Position numbers and translations under genes: made by a program. Below, in pieces: positions 34,326-46,533 of a stretch of DNA of 64,000 bases (position 1 is its first letter; each line of letters begins with the position of its first letter). Below the pieces are notes generated by a model. The model saw only the letters and a program-made list of their open reading frames with translations, searched no databases and was not told the origin of the DNA. The DNA comes from Sorangium sp051521495 (GTDB lineage: Bacteria; Myxococcota_A; Polyangia; Polyangiales; Polyangiaceae): assembly GCF_051521495.1 (NCBI RefSeq), contig NZ_CP150355.1, positions 1 to 64,000 of the forward strand, read 5' to 3'.

Positions 34326-35180
34326 TCACGGTTCGGGTGCATTCTTCCGCAGTTCAGCGATCCGGTGGGCGATCTCGGCGAACCCGCGGCCCATGGGAAG
34401 GGACGCCACGAACTGTGGCGGTACGGACAGCTTGCCGAGGTGGGCGCGCACGTTGGCCACCCCGAAGGTCAGCACGAATGCGGCGAAGGCGACGCCGTCG
34501 TTGCCGCTGTCGCCCACGAAGGCGTAGCGGTGTCGCGCCCGGGTCGGATCCTCGCCGAACCGCGCTGAAAGCAGGCGCACGAGCCCCGTCGCCTTGTCGG
34601 ACGGGTCGCGCGTGAGGTGGAGGTGGACGCTCGAGAGCAGCGTCCTCACCCCCCCCTCGCGCAGCTCGGCGCGCATCTTTTGCACGTCCTCCGGCGGGAC
34701 ATGCCGGTGCTCTCCGATGTCGATGGTAACGTCGGTCACCCTCTGCTCGTTGTCGTCCGCGAGCGCCGCCTTAGGAAAACGACGCACCATGTCATCGGCG
34801 AGCGCGACGAGCTCGGCCCGACGGGCTCGCCGCGCGTCGCGGTCCAGGGCGTCGAGCGTGACGACGCGGCTTGCGCCGGCGCGCGAGGCGTGCCCTACCC
34901 GATGGCCGGCGGCGTCGCTTTCCCGCTCGCGGACCAGCGCGACGGCTCCGTTTTCGACGATCGTCGCGTCGATCGGCCACTGCCGCTGGATCACCTCGCC
35001 CCATCCAGCGGGCCGGCCGGTGCAGGCGATCAGCGTGAGCCCTGTCTCGCGTAGACGGAAGAGCGCTCCGTACGCCGCCTCGGAGAGGGAGCCGTGATCC
35101 AGCACCGTGTCGTCGAGATCGAAGATCACGCCGGCGAGGGCGCGCGCGGCGCCCTGGGTCAGGAGGGAGAGCGGCTTCAT
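34326..35180 (-). CDS. HAD-superfamily phosphatase (MPGP/Cof-like)
   Basis: This 284 aa hydrolase carries all four HAD motifs: DLDDT (about 21-25, nucleophile Asp), TGR (about 54), the Lys in DKATG (about 210) and GDSGND (about 238). The large C2-type cap resembles Cof or mannosyl-3-phosphoglycerate phosphatases, which dephosphorylate sugar phosphates. The substrate cannot be read from the sequence. Its start lies 10 nt after the stop of the RlmI-like methyltransferase gene, so the two are likely one operon. Confidence 0.85.
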   Translation of the reverse strand: MKPLSLLTQGAARALAGVIFDLDDTVLDHGSLSEAAYGALFRLRETGLTLIACTGRPAGWGEVIQRQWPIDATIVENGAVALVRERESDAAGHRVGHASRAGASRVVTLDALDRDARRARRAELVALADDMVRRFPKAALADDNEQRVTDVTIDIGEHRHVPPEDVQKMRAELREGGVRTLLSSVHLHLTRDPSDKATGLVRLLSARFGEDPTRARHRYAFVGDSGNDGVAFAAFVLTFGVANVRAHLGKLSVPPQFVASLPMGRGFAEIAHRIAELRKNAPEP

Positions 35181-35190
35181 CGGACGATCG

Positions 35191-36390
35191 TCAGAGCGCG
35201 TCGATGCGCGCGATGAGGCTCTTCAGGTAGAGCCCCTCGGGGAAGGCGGCGGGGACGGGGTGATCCCCTCCCTGGAAGTGCCGGTCGAACACCGCGGCCT
35301 GCATGCGCGCGTCGCGCGCGCCGAGCGCGAGCACCCGGGTCAGATCGTCGAGGCTCACGGCGCTGGAGCAGGAGCAGAGCACGAGGATGCCTCCCGGGCG
35401 CGTCGCGCGGCACGCCCCGGCCGCGAGGCGCCGGTATGCCGTGAGCGCGGTGTCCTTGGACGCGCGCGTGCTTGCGAGCTTCGGAGGGTCGCAGATGACG
35501 AGGTCGTAGCCCTCCTGCCTCGACGCGCTCTGCAGCGCCTTGCGCGCGTCGTCGCGCGTGAACTTGATCCGGTCGAGGAGCCCGTTCTCCCGCGCGCACT
35601 CCGCCCCGACCTCGATCGCCGTCGCGCTCTCGTCGATCGCCAGGACCTCGCTCGCCCCGCCGCGGGCTGCCGCCATCGCGAACGTGCCGACGAAGCAGAA
35701 CGCATCGAGCACGCGCCGGTTGTGGGCGAGCTGCTCGACGCGGGTTCGCAGCGTCCGCTGGTCCAGGTAGAACCCGGTCTTGTGGCCGAGCGCGAGCGGG
35801 ATCGCGTACCGGAGCCCTCGCTCGACGAACCTCAGCTGATCGAGCCCGGGATCGCCGCGCACCACGCCCGCGTCGGCGGTAAACCCCTCGAGCTTCGCGA
35901 GGGATTCCGGGGTCCTGTCCACGATCGCGCGGGGCGAGAGCGCCGCCTGGAGCGCGTCGAAGATCACGCCTTCGCGGCGCTTGATCCCGATCGTCCCGAG
36001 CTGCACGACCACGACGTCGCCGAACAGGTCGACGATGAGCCCGGGCAGGCCGTCCCCCTCCGCGTGAATCAGCCGGAAGGCGTCGGTCTCGTGGCCAGGC
36101 GTCCGCGCGGGCAGGCCGAGCTCGCGGCGGTGCGCGATGGCGCGCTCGATCCGGTGCCGGAACAGGGCCGCGTCGATCGGCCTGTCCTCGCGCGTGTACA
36201 TGCGCACCGGGATGGCCGAGCGCGGGGTGTAGAGCCCGCGCCCGAGCACGCTGCCGTAGGGGTCGGTGACGACGACCTCGTCCCCGGCCACCGCGCCGCC
36301 TTCGATGCGCGCGATCGCCTGAGCGAACACCCAGGGATGCCCCGACCACACCGGCCGAACATGACCCTGCTTCAACGTAACCGTAGGCAT
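35191..36390 (-). CDS. rlmI: RlmI-like 23S rRNA (cytosine-C5) methyltransferase
   Basis: This 399 aa class I SAM-dependent methyltransferase matches the RlmI family (m5C1962 of 23S rRNA in E. coli). An N-terminal PUA domain (about 1-75, HVRPVWSGHPWVFAQAIARI) is followed by a linking domain and the Rossmann fold. The SAM loop is in CFVGTFAMAAARGGASEVLA, and the catalytic motif reads ICDPPKLA. A Cys near the C-terminus (VLCSCSSAV) matches the expected catalytic Cys. It heads a two-gene unit with the HAD phosphatase and is divergent from an outer-membrane protein gene 236 bp away. Confidence 0.88.
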   Translation of the reverse strand: MPTVTLKQGHVRPVWSGHPWVFAQAIARIEGGAVAGDEVVVTDPYGSVLGRGLYTPRSAIPVRMYTREDRPIDAALFRHRIERAIAHRRELGLPARTPGHETDAFRLIHAEGDGLPGLIVDLFGDVVVVQLGTIGIKRREGVIFDALQAALSPRAIVDRTPESLAKLEGFTADAGVVRGDPGLDQLRFVERGLRYAIPLALGHKTGFYLDQRTLRTRVEQLAHNRRVLDAFCFVGTFAMAAARGGASEVLAIDESATAIEVGAECARENGLLDRIKFTRDDARKALQSASRQEGYDLVICDPPKLASTRASKDTALTAYRRLAAGACRATRPGGILVLCSCSSAVSLDDLTRVLALGARDARMQAAVFDRHFQGGDHPVPAAFPEGLYLKSLIARIDAL

Positions 36391-36626
36391 GATGGAATCC
36401 GATTGGTCTCGATGTTGGCAGGGCTCCCGACGGGGGCGACCGCGCCGTGACGTTTGCCGGGGGAGCTAGTACCCTGCGGAACGGCGCGCGTGTGAACCTT
36501 CCGCCACAGCGCGCCGTGGCGGCCGATGCACGCCGGCGTGCTGCGTGGCCATGGTGACGACGATCCCGCAAGATGGTCGATGGCATCCCGGTTGCTAACT
36601 TCCCTGCACCGAAGAGGAGTCGCCCG

Positions 36627-37547
36627 ATGCGCCGTTGCTTGACCCATGCCCTTGTTGCGGTGGCGATGACCGCGCCGATGAGCGCGTTCGCGCAGGAGGA
36701 CAGCAACTGTCCTCCCGGCGCGTGGTTCTGCGAGGAAGTGGAGCCGCCTCGCGATCCCGTCGCGGAACCGCCGCCCGCTGCTGCTCCTGCCGAGGCCGCG
36801 CCCGTCGAGGCGCCGCCGCCCCCACCGCCGGCCAGGGGGGCGGCCCGCCCAGCCCCGCCGCCCGTCGTCGTCTACGAGACCTCGCCGTCGGGCCCGCCTC
36901 CGCAGGTGATCGTCGTGGCGCCTGGGGCGGCCCCTCCGCCGCGCGTGATCGTGCGCCGCGTGGCGCCGCCGGCGCCGCCTCCGCCGGCGAAGCGGCGCTG
37001 GCGGCGCCACTGGGGGATCAACCTCCGCATGGAGGGCGTCATGCTGGGGCGCGAGCACGGCGGAGCGGAGGACGCCGGCATGGGAGGCCTCGGGATCAGC
37101 CTGCGTTACCGGCCTGTCCCGGCGTTCGCGATCGATGCCGGCGCCGACTTCCTCGCGGGTACGGACTACAACGGCGACCAGCGGACCGAGGTGCCGCTCT
37201 CGCTGAGCGGGATGCTGTTCGTCAACCCGCGCAGCCGCACCCAGTTCTACTTCATGGGCGGCCTGAACATCGCGCACGCCGAGGTCGATCGATCCTCGAG
37301 CGCGGCCGCGGCCGGCAGCACCGACTTCGTTCCGGACACGGAGTACGATTACTTCGGCGCGCACGGCGGCATCGGCCTCGAGTTCCGGCTTTCCCCTCGC
37401 ATCGCCCTGAATATCGATGCGCTCGGCTTCGTGCGCAGCCGTACGGACGATGGGCTCGTTCCCGAGTTCACGGATCCCGACACCGGCCGGACGACCAACA
37501 CGTCGGGCGGGGGGCTCTTCCGCGGCGGGCTCAGTATTTACTGGTGA
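36627..37547 (+). CDS. Outer-membrane beta-barrel protein with Pro-rich N-terminus
   Basis: The 306 aa protein has a signal peptide with cleavage after AFA (about residue 22). A Pro/Ala-rich periplasmic or surface segment of about 100 residues follows. The C-terminal ~190 residues show alternating hydrophobic strands (INLRMEGVMLG to GGLFRGGLSIYW) and end in an aromatic residue, as in BAM-dependent barrels. The ATG at 36627 is chosen because GAGGAG (36614-36619) lies 7 nt upstream and the signal peptide follows at once. It is rich in Gly and aromatic turn motifs, similar to OmpA-type eight-strand barrels. Its role is unknown. Confidence 0.78.
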   Translation: MRRCLTHALVAVAMTAPMSAFAQEDSNCPPGAWFCEEVEPPRDPVAEPPPAAAPAEAAPVEAPPPPPPARGAARPAPPPVVVYETSPSGPPPQVIVVAPGAAPPPRVIVRRVAPPAPPPPAKRRWRRHWGINLRMEGVMLGREHGGAEDAGMGGLGISLRYRPVPAFAIDAGADFLAGTDYNGDQRTEVPLSLSGMLFVNPRSRTQFYFMGGLNIAHAEVDRSSSAAAAGSTDFVPDTEYDYFGAHGGIGLEFRLSPRIALNIDALGFVRSRTDDGLVPEFTDPDTGRTTNTSGGGLFRGGLSIYW

Positions 37548-37666
37548 GCGGCTCGTCATAGCTCCTGTCCGCCCTGGCCGTGCGGTGCTCGCGTCCGTTC
37601 TGCTCTCAGCCAGGCCGTCGTCGCGGTCGCGGTCCGGACCGCCTCCACGCGGTATAACGCCGCATC

Positions 37667-39442
37667 GTGCCCCAGGCCTCGATCATGCGCGCGCTCCGTA
37701 GCCGCGCCCCGCTGTTCCTCTCCCTCGCTGGCGGCGCGACCTTCGCCCTCACGGCGCCGCCGACGGATCTGGTCCCTGCCGTCATCGTTGGCCTCGCCCT
37801 GTTGGCGGCCGCCGTCCACGACGCCCCGACGGTCTGGCGCGGCTTCGGGCGCGGCGCTGCCTGGGGAACGGCGGCGGGCGTCGTGGGCCTTCGCTTCGTG
37901 CCGGAGGTCATCCAGCGGTTCACGTCCCTCGGCTCGGTCGCCTCGTACGTCGCGCTGGTGCTGCTCGCGGCCGCCCAGTCGCTGGTCTGGGCGGTCTGCG
38001 GCGGCATCACGAGCGCGCTCATCCGTCGGTTGCGCGCTCCCCTCGAGCTCGCCTTTGCGACCGGCGTGTTCGCCGCCGTGGCCATTCCGACCGTCTTCGG
38101 CTGGACTCCTGCGGGTCTCATGAGCCCATGGCCGGCGCTCGTGCAGCTCGCCGACCTCATCGGCGAGCGGGGCGTCTCCGTGCTGTTCGCCGTCGGGGCG
38201 GCCTTGCTCACCCGCGCCGGCCTGGCCGCCTCGGGGAGAGCGCCGGGCGGGCGGCCGCTCGAGCGCGCGCCCGCGCAGGAACCGCGGCCCGTCCGCCTCC
38301 GGTTGCCCCGCGCGATCCTCTACCCGGCGCTCGCGAGCGTCGCGCTGTTCGGGCTGCTCGCGGTTCATGGCGCGCTGCGGATGGCCGCGGTGGAGCGCGC
38401 CAGCGCCGGCCTGCCGACCGCGCGGGTCGCGCTCGTCAACCAGGCGGTCGGGCCTCACGAGCGCTGGCAGCCGAAGAACCACCCGCGGATCCTGCGAACC
38501 CTGCACGAGCTCACCCGGGAGGCCGAGGCCGGCGGCGCCGAGCTCACCCTCTGGCCCGAGGCGGCGTATCCTTACCCCCTCTCGCACAGCGCGCGGCAGG
38601 CGCCGCGCGGCGGTCGAGCGATCCTGGGGTCCGGCATCCGTGGCCCCGTCCTCGCGGGGCTCATCACCCAGGCGCCGCCCGTGAAGGCCGCCGACGGCGT
38701 CGAGGAACGGAACAGCTACAACTCCGCGACCCTCGTGCTCCCTGATGGGAGCATGCAGCCGACGCAGGACAAGCTGCAGCTGCTCTGGTTCGGCGAGACG
38801 GTCCCGGGCGGCGCTTACCTGCCCTGGCTGCGGCGCATCTTTCAGAAGAGCGGCGGGCTCATTCCAGGCGCGGAGCCGCGCGCCCTCACGTTGCCCCGAG
38901 AGCAGGGACCCGCGCTCCGGATCGGGGTGCTCAACTGTTACGAGGATACGCTCACCGGGGTGGCGCGGCGGATCACCGGGACGCTCACCCCGAACCTCCT
39001 CGTCAACATCACCAACGACGCCTGGTTCACCGGGAGCGCCGAGCCCGAGCTGCACGCGAGGCTCGCGGTGATGCGTGCCATCGAGCTGCGCCGCGATCTC
39101 GTGCGCGCGGTGAACCTCGGCGTCGTGTCATGGATCGACGCCCGAGGCGTGGTGCGCAGCCGCGACGAGAGCGCTGCGCCGGGGGTCACCTTCGCGACCC
39201 CGGCGGTCAGGGACGCGCCGCTGACGCTCTACACCCGCCTGGGCGACGCCCCGATGGCGTCGTTGCTCGCCTTCGCGAGCATCGGCTGCGCGCTCCGGGC
39301 GCGACGCTTCACGAAGAACGCCTCGCGGCGAGCCCAGAGCACGGGCTCGGGTGCGCGACCGCCCGCGGGGCCTCCAGAGCTCGCGTCACCCGATGCGGCA
39401 ACGCAAGCTGCAGCGACGGACGTGCCGCTCAGCCGTCCTTGA
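37667..39442 (+). CDS. lnt: Apolipoprotein N-acyltransferase
   Basis: Lnt adds the third acyl chain to the N-terminal Cys of lipoproteins in the inner membrane, needed for outer-membrane sorting. The 591 aa protein has six or seven N-terminal membrane helices and a periplasmic nitrilase domain. The catalytic triad is visible as Glu in LTLWPEAAYP, Lys in TQDKLQLLWFGE and Cys in GVLNCYED. It ends with a helix and a disordered tail. The start is GTG 37667 or ATG 37685; neither has a strong RBS. Its 3' end overlaps the convergent HU gene by 14 bp. The window has two predicted lipoproteins that could be substrates. Confidence 0.95.
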   Translation: MPQASIMRALRSRAPLFLSLAGGATFALTAPPTDLVPAVIVGLALLAAAVHDAPTVWRGFGRGAAWGTAAGVVGLRFVPEVIQRFTSLGSVASYVALVLLAAAQSLVWAVCGGITSALIRRLRAPLELAFATGVFAAVAIPTVFGWTPAGLMSPWPALVQLADLIGERGVSVLFAVGAALLTRAGLAASGRAPGGRPLERAPAQEPRPVRLRLPRAILYPALASVALFGLLAVHGALRMAAVERASAGLPTARVALVNQAVGPHERWQPKNHPRILRTLHELTREAEAGGAELTLWPEAAYPYPLSHSARQAPRGGRAILGSGIRGPVLAGLITQAPPVKAADGVEERNSYNSATLVLPDGSMQPTQDKLQLLWFGETVPGGAYLPWLRRIFQKSGGLIPGAEPRALTLPREQGPALRIGVLNCYEDTLTGVARRITGTLTPNLLVNITNDAWFTGSAEPELHARLAVMRAIELRRDLVRAVNLGVVSWIDARGVVRSRDESAAPGVTFATPAVRDAPLTLYTRLGDAPMASLLAFASIGCALRARRFTKNASRRAQSTGSGARPPAGPPELASPDAATQAAATDVPLSRP

Positions 39443-39737
39443 GCGCCTTGACGGGCGCCGCGCGGAGCTTGCGGCTCGCCGGCTTGCCCTTGATCGTCAT
39501 CGGCTGCTTCGTGAACGGATTGATGCCTTCCCGGTCCTGCGTCGCCGGGATCTCCTTCGCCTTGATCTTCACGAGGCCCGGAACCGTGACCTCGCCCGGC
39601 CCCTCCGGACCGAGCTCTTTCTTCACCAGCTCGCCGAGCGCATCGAGCACGCTGGCCACGGACTTCTTGTCGAGGTGGGTGGCCTCGGCAAGACCGACGA
39701 TCATCTGCGCCTTGGTCAGCTTGTTCGAACCGGGCAT
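39429..39737 (-). CDS. HU-family DNA-binding protein
   Basis: This 102 aa histone-like protein bends and compacts DNA as a dimer. It shows the HU N-terminal helices (LTKAQMIVGLAEATHLDKKSV), the ALGELVKKEL helix and the beta-arm region (VPGLVKIKAKEIPATQDR, GINPFTKQPMTIKGKP). The C-terminal extension is Lys/Arg-rich. The strong RBS GGAGGA lies just before the ATG. It is 64 bp downstream of ybeY and probably has its own promoter. It overlaps the end of lnt tail to tail. Confidence 0.92.
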   Translation of the reverse strand: MPGSNKLTKAQMIVGLAEATHLDKKSVASVLDALGELVKKELGPEGPGEVTVPGLVKIKAKEIPATQDREGINPFTKQPMTIKGKPASRKLRAAPVKALKDG

Positions 39738-39801
39738 GTCTCCTCCAAGTCGAAAGGGGGCGTCCGTTTAACAAGCGAGGTTTCGCATCGCAAGCGATAA
39801 G

Positions 39802-40410
39802 TCACCGCGCCCCCGTCTTCTTTGGTTTCGCGGTGCTGCGATGCAGCTTTGTTACAGTGGTGCTGTTGTTGCGTGACGCCGCTGCGACCTCGAGCTCCCG
39901 TGTCAAGTCCATCATTTCCCGTTCTTCCGCGTCGGTCTTGTGGTCGTAGCCGATCAGGTGGAGCAGGCCGTGTCCGAGCAGCATCGTGATCTCGTCGAGC
40001 AGCGAACGGTCGCGCTCGGCTGCTTGTCGTGCGGCCGTGTCGATCGAGACGATCACGTCGCCGAGGAGGCCGTGCCATACCGACGGGTCCACGGGACCTC
40101 GCCGGCCGCGTCTGCGCGAGTTGGCTCCGTTCTGGTCGAGCATCGGGAAGGCGAGCACGTCGGTCGGCTTGTCCTTGCGCCGGTAGCTGCGGTTGAGCTC
40201 GTGGATGGCCTCATCGTTTACCAGCGCCACGGAGAGCTCCACGCCCTGCAAACCGAGGTGGGCGAGCATCTTGCTCGCCCGCCGGCGCACGACCGCCGTC
40301 GACACCCCCTTGAAGGGTCCGCCCTGCGTCGTGACGGACACGACCGCGGGGGCCGCCGGGCGGCTCCCGCGGCGCTTCGTTCCCGAACTCTCGTTGTGCT
40401 TCTCGACCAC
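39802..40410 (-). CDS. ybeY: Endoribonuclease YbeY
   Basis: YbeY is a zinc-dependent endoribonuclease needed for 16S rRNA 3' maturation and ribosome quality control. The 202 aa protein has the conserved ELNRSYRRKDKPTDVLAFPM region and the zinc site HGLLHLIGYDH, and is longer than usual at both ends. The N-terminal ~20 and C-terminal ~30 residues are basic and disordered. It starts 8 nt after the transaldolase stop, so the two genes are likely cotranscribed. Confidence 0.94.
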   Translation of the reverse strand: MVEKHNESSGTKRRGSRPAAPAVVSVTTQGGPFKGVSTAVVRRRASKMLAHLGLQGVELSVALVNDEAIHELNRSYRRKDKPTDVLAFPMLDQNGANSRRRGRRGPVDPSVWHGLLGDVIVSIDTAARQAAERDRSLLDEITMLLGHGLLHLIGYDHKTDAEEREMMDLTRELEVAAASRNNSTTVTKLHRSTAKPKKTGAR

Positions 40411-40418
40411 GAGATCCG

Positions 40419-41069
40419 CTATACCAGCTCGGGGATCTTCTTCGCATCCGCCAAGAACTGCGCGAGCCCGACGTCGGTGAGCGGGTGCCTGATGAGCTGC
40501 TTGATGACCTTGAGCGGCATCGTCGCGGCGTGCGAGCCGATCATGGCGGCCTGCACGAAGTGGACGGGGTGCCGGACGCTCGCGGTGAGCACCTGCGTCG
40601 AGAAGCCATAGTTCCTGAAGATGGTCACGACCTGCAGGACGAGATCCATCCCATCTCCCGCGGCGTCGTCGACGCGGCCGACGAACGGCGAGACGTAGTT
40701 GGCCCCAGCCTTGGCCGCGAGCAGCGCCTGGGCCGCCGAGAAGCAGAGGGTGACGTTCGTCTTGATGCCCTCGGAAGCGAAGATCCGGACGGCCTTGAGC
40801 CCCTCGTCGATGAGCGGCACCTTGACCACCACGTTCCGATGAATCTTCGCGAGCTCGCGGCCCTCGCGGAGGATCGCTTCCTTCTCGACCGCCACCACCT
40901 CGGCCGAGATGGGGCCGTCGACCACCTCGCAGATCTCCGCGATCGCCCGCTTCGTCGGCTTGCCGGCCTTGGCGAGGAGCGACGGGTTGGTCGTGACGCC
41001 GTCGATGACCCCCATCGACTGCGCTTCCTTGATTTCCGCGATATCCCCTGAATCGATGAACACCTTCAT
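40419..41069 (-). CDS. Small transaldolase / fructose-6-phosphate aldolase
   Basis: This 216 aa protein is of the short transaldolase family that moves three-carbon units between sugar phosphates in the pentose phosphate pathway; some members are fructose-6-phosphate aldolases. It shows FIDSGDIAEIKEA, the GVTTNPSLLAKAGK motif and the Schiff-base Lys in NVVVKVPLI (about 84). LTASVRHPVHFVQAAMIG and the terminal HPLTDVGLAQFLADA are also typical. GGGAGG lies before the ATG. It precedes ybeY with an 8-nt gap and lies 137 bp downstream of secA. The substrate (transaldolase or FSA) cannot be settled from motifs alone. Confidence 0.9.
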   Translation of the reverse strand: MKVFIDSGDIAEIKEAQSMGVIDGVTTNPSLLAKAGKPTKRAIAEICEVVDGPISAEVVAVEKEAILREGRELAKIHRNVVVKVPLIDEGLKAVRIFASEGIKTNVTLCFSAAQALLAAKAGANYVSPFVGRVDDAAGDGMDLVLQVVTIFRNYGFSTQVLTASVRHPVHFVQAAMIGSHAATMPLKVIKQLIRHPLTDVGLAQFLADAKKIPELV

Positions 41070-41135
41070 GGCCCTGCCTCCCTGAGCCGGTGAATCGGCC
41101 CTTCGGCAGTGTTCATGCTGGGGTCAGATGCAGAG

Positions 41136-41164
41136 GAGCAAGGGCCTGCCAGGGGCCCTTGCTC
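41136..41164 (-). terminator. Terminator hairpin downstream of secA
   Basis: A perfect 11-bp stem pairs 41136-41146 with 41154-41164 around a 7-nt loop. It begins 42 bp after the secA stop on the minus strand and precedes the transaldolase gene. The T content after the stem is low. Strength and position favour termination of secA. Confidence 0.7.
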
Positions 41165-41206
41165 GCGCGTTGCAGCCGTCAGGCGGAGCGGGCAGGGGGC
41201 GCCGGC

Positions 41207-44242
<3,036 letters not shown>

Positions 44243-44565
44243 CTTTACGTGCCTTGGCTCCGCGGCGGTCGGGTGGAAGGAGAGGGTCCGGTCGAGGAAC
44301 GCGAACGTAGTCGCGCCGCGGGCGTCGCGCAATTCCGGGACCGCGCGCCACGCCGCCGACGACGCGATCCGCCCGAGGCTCCGCGGCCCGGGCCCCGGCC
44401 CCGTCGCGCCCTCGTCGTCGGACCCGCGCGTGGGCGCACGCTCGACCCCGCGCCGCGCGCCCGGCGGATCACGACGGTCCCGAGCCTCCGGGGGGAGCCG
44501 CCCCGGGCACCAGCCGCGGGGCGCGTCGCGCCGCGAGGCGGGCGAGGCCTCCAGGATTCAAGCCG
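44243..44565. other. Gap between secA and tRNA-Leu, no gene seen
   Basis: This 323-bp GC-rich stretch has open frames in most phases but no recognisable protein. It probably carries the secA leader and promoter, but I found no convincing -35/-10 pair. No strong inverted repeat was noted. Confidence 0.5.
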
Positions 44566-44650
44566 TGGTGCACGAGGGGGGACTCGAACCCCCAAGCCTC
44601 CCGGCGCCGGAACCTAAAACCGGTGCGTATACCAATTCCGCCACTCGTGC
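44566..44650 (-). tRNA. tRNA-Leu (anticodon UAG)
   Basis: The minus strand from 44650 to 44566 folds as a class II tRNA. The acceptor strands are GCACGAG (44650-44644) and CTCGTGC. The D-arm reads TGGCGGAATTGGTATACGC. The anticodon TAG is at 44616-44614 within TTTTAGG, a long variable arm follows, and the T-loop is GGTTCGAGTCC. The 3' CCA is encoded (44568-44566). It closely resembles E. coli tRNA-Leu(UAG) in layout. It decodes CUA and, by wobble, other CUN codons. Confidence 0.95.
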
Positions 44651-45197
44651 GCGCGGACGCTTGTGGCACCCTACGCCAGCCTCATCAAGCGGGAAAATCA
44701 GTTTGCTGCGTTGCGCCGAACGCGTCAGGGCGGGGGCAGCGCGGAGCGGCCCGGACGGGATGCCCGATGCACGTCGAGGCTGGAGCAACCGGCGGATCGG
44801 CGGACAGCGCCGCCCTGGAGGGGCCGCAAACCTGGGCTGGCCCGTGCGCACGAACCGCGCACCGACGGCGAGGGACGCGGTGGGCAAGCCGACAGCGTGG
44901 GGGGACGCTCGTCGTCGGGGCGGAGAGACGCCGCGGAGGGAGCGCGAAATGGGCACAGCGGCGGCCCGGGGGTCGGCGGGGCAGCCTTACCGGCACCGCC
45001 GCTCGAACGACCGCGTTGGCGCCGAGAACAGGGGTAAACGAGGGCCGGGCGGCGGCGGCGCGCCGCCTTCGGCACGTGCGTTGCGAAGGGGGGACCGTCC
45101 GCGGACGCGGATGCTGCCGCTGAACGACGGAGGAGGGCGCGCTCGTCGCCGTCCTCGTCGATGCGGCGCAATTCGACTGCAAGCCGCAGGGATACCG
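44651..45197. other. Gap upstream of tRNA-Leu, no gene seen
   Basis: This 547-bp stretch lies between the tRNA and the divergent receiver gene. Frames are open on both strands, but their products are Arg/Gly/Ala-rich and look non-coding. The first 50 bp next to the tRNA are less GC-rich and may hold its promoter. I see no clear hexamer pair and no repeat. Confidence 0.5.
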
Positions 45198-45815
45198 ATG
45201 ACGTACCAACCGAACGTTCTCCTCCTCGATCAGGACCACGTCCTCCGGAGGGCCACGGCGCTCCTCCTCTGCAACCGCGGCGCGCTCGTCAGCCCGGCCG
45301 CAACCCTGGAGGAGGCGATCTCCCTCTCCCGCGAGCGCGTCTACGACGTCGCGCTGATCGATCTCGCCCCCGGAACGAAAGGCGTCCGGGAGATCCTAGT
45401 CCGCCTGCGGAGCGAGGGCACGATGCCCCGGCGGGTCGTCTTCTGCGCCGACGAGCCGGTCTCGTGCGACGGCGCGGACGACGTCAGCGAGGTCCTGCTC
45501 AAGCCGTACGCCTTCGGCCGGCTGCTCAGCACGATCTTCGTCGAGCTCAGCCCCCGGCCCTCCACGAAGTCCGGGATCTTTCCCCGACTCCGCCTGATCC
45601 AGGGCCCCCTCGGCGCTCCGGCGAGGAGCGGGGCGAGCGAGCCCGGCGCTGCCCTCGATGTGGAAGGCCACCCCGTCGAGCCGCGCGGCGGCCCCGTCGT
45701 CGAGGCGACCGGCGCCGCGGTGTACCGGCTCCAGCGCAGGCCGCGCAGCGGCCCCTCCGGGCGGACGCTCAGGCCGTCGCGGCGTGTGCCGCGAGGTGCT
45801 CGCCATCCCGGATGA
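45198..45815 (+). CDS. Single-receiver-domain protein with disordered tail
   Basis: This 205 aa protein has a receiver-like domain (about 5-120): acidic D11/D13, candidate phosphoacceptor D55 in VALIDLAPG and Lys102 in LLKPYAF. The usual Thr/Ser after beta-4 is not evident (VVFCADEP), so phospho-switching may differ. The C-terminal ~85 residues are Gly/Pro/Arg-rich and disordered, with no output domain. The ATG at 45198 opens the domain; longer upstream reading runs into non-coding sequence. Its 3' end overlaps the convergent Crp/Fnr gene by 47 bp. The tail is weakly supported and may be partly fortuitous. Confidence 0.72.
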   Translation: MTYQPNVLLLDQDHVLRRATALLLCNRGALVSPAATLEEAISLSRERVYDVALIDLAPGTKGVREILVRLRSEGTMPRRVVFCADEPVSCDGADDVSEVLLKPYAFGRLLSTIFVELSPRPSTKSGIFPRLRLIQGPLGAPARSGASEPGAALDVEGHPVEPRGGPVVEATGAAVYRLQRRPRSGPSGRTLRPSRRVPRGARHPG

Positions 45816-46533
45816 CGATCCGCCGCCGGTCGAACGCGATCAGGCCGGCGCGCTTCAGCTTGCCCAGCAGCAGGGTGACCGTCTCGCGGGTCGACCCGAT
45901 CAGCAACGCGATATCGGCGTGCGTGAACGGCGCCGACACGAGCTGGCCAGCGGTGTGCGGCTGCCCCCATCGCCGCGCAGCGGCGCGGAGGAACTCGAGC
46001 AGGCGCACCTCGACCGTGCAGAGGAGCAGGGAGCCGAGGCGCGCCTCGGTCTCGAGCTTGCGCGCCACGAGCGCCGCCGTGAGCGCGTCGCGGAGCGCTG
46101 CGTCGGCGGCGAGCTGCCGCTCGAGGCGTGCGAGCGGCACCACGAGCGCATCGCCCTCGTCGAGCACCGTCGCGCTCTCGGACGAGACCGTCGCGCCCGC
46201 GAGCGCGCTCTCGCCCACGAGGTCGCCAGGCCCGCGGTGCCCGAGCGGAACGACCCGCCCCTCGGAGACGCGCTCGACCTTCACGCGACCCGCCCCGATC
46301 AGGACCAGGTGCCTCGGCGGCGCGCCCTGCTGGCAAACGCACTGCCTGCGCGCGAGCAGCTCGAACGTGCCGAGCTCGAACAGCACACGCCGGCTCGGTG
46401 AGGCCAGCGCGGCGAGGGGTGAGCACGACAGGATCCGCTCCTTCTCGGCGTCCTGCGAAGCCGCGCCGCGCACGCCCTCGATCCCATGCGTAGGTCCGCG
46501 AACCTTCGGCTTTCCCATCGCGCCCTCGCCCAA
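45769..46533 (-). CDS. Crp/Fnr-family transcription regulator
   Basis: The 254 aa protein has a cyclic-nucleotide-binding-like beta-barrel (about 35-150, with GDLVGESALAGATVSSES) and a C-terminal winged helix with recognition segment THADIALLIGSTRETVTLLLGKLKRAGLIA. The PBC-loop lacks the full GEMALL-type cAMP-contact set (GESALAGATVS), and there is no N-terminal Fe-S Cys cluster like FNR. The effector is therefore unknown. The start at 46533 or five codons later are both possible. It is divergent from rpoN, 327 bp away, and could influence it. A Cys pair (QCVCQQ, near 66-69) is a possible redox feature. Confidence 0.88.
   Translation of the reverse strand: MGEGAMGKPKVRGPTHGIEGVRGAASQDAEKERILSCSPLAALASPSRRVLFELGTFELLARRQCVCQQGAPPRHLVLIGAGRVKVERVSEGRVVPLGHRGPGDLVGESALAGATVSSESATVLDEGDALVVPLARLERQLAADAALRDALTAALVARKLETEARLGSLLLCTVEVRLLEFLRAAARRWGQPHTAGQLVSAPFTHADIALLIGSTRETVTLLLGKLKRAGLIAFDRRRIVIRDGEHLAAHAATA

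Noticed and set aside
36391..36626. 8-bp inverted repeat CGCGCCGT/ACGGCGCG (36441-36488) before the outer-membrane protein gene
   Set aside because: The loop is 32 nt and the motif recurs nearby as simple CG-rich sequence, so it is not distinctive.
44651..45197. Long open frames on both strands in the gap upstream of tRNA-Leu
   Set aside because: Products are Arg/Gly/Ala-rich with no domain, and there is no RBS; high-GC DNA has few stops in all frames, so open frames here are expected by chance.
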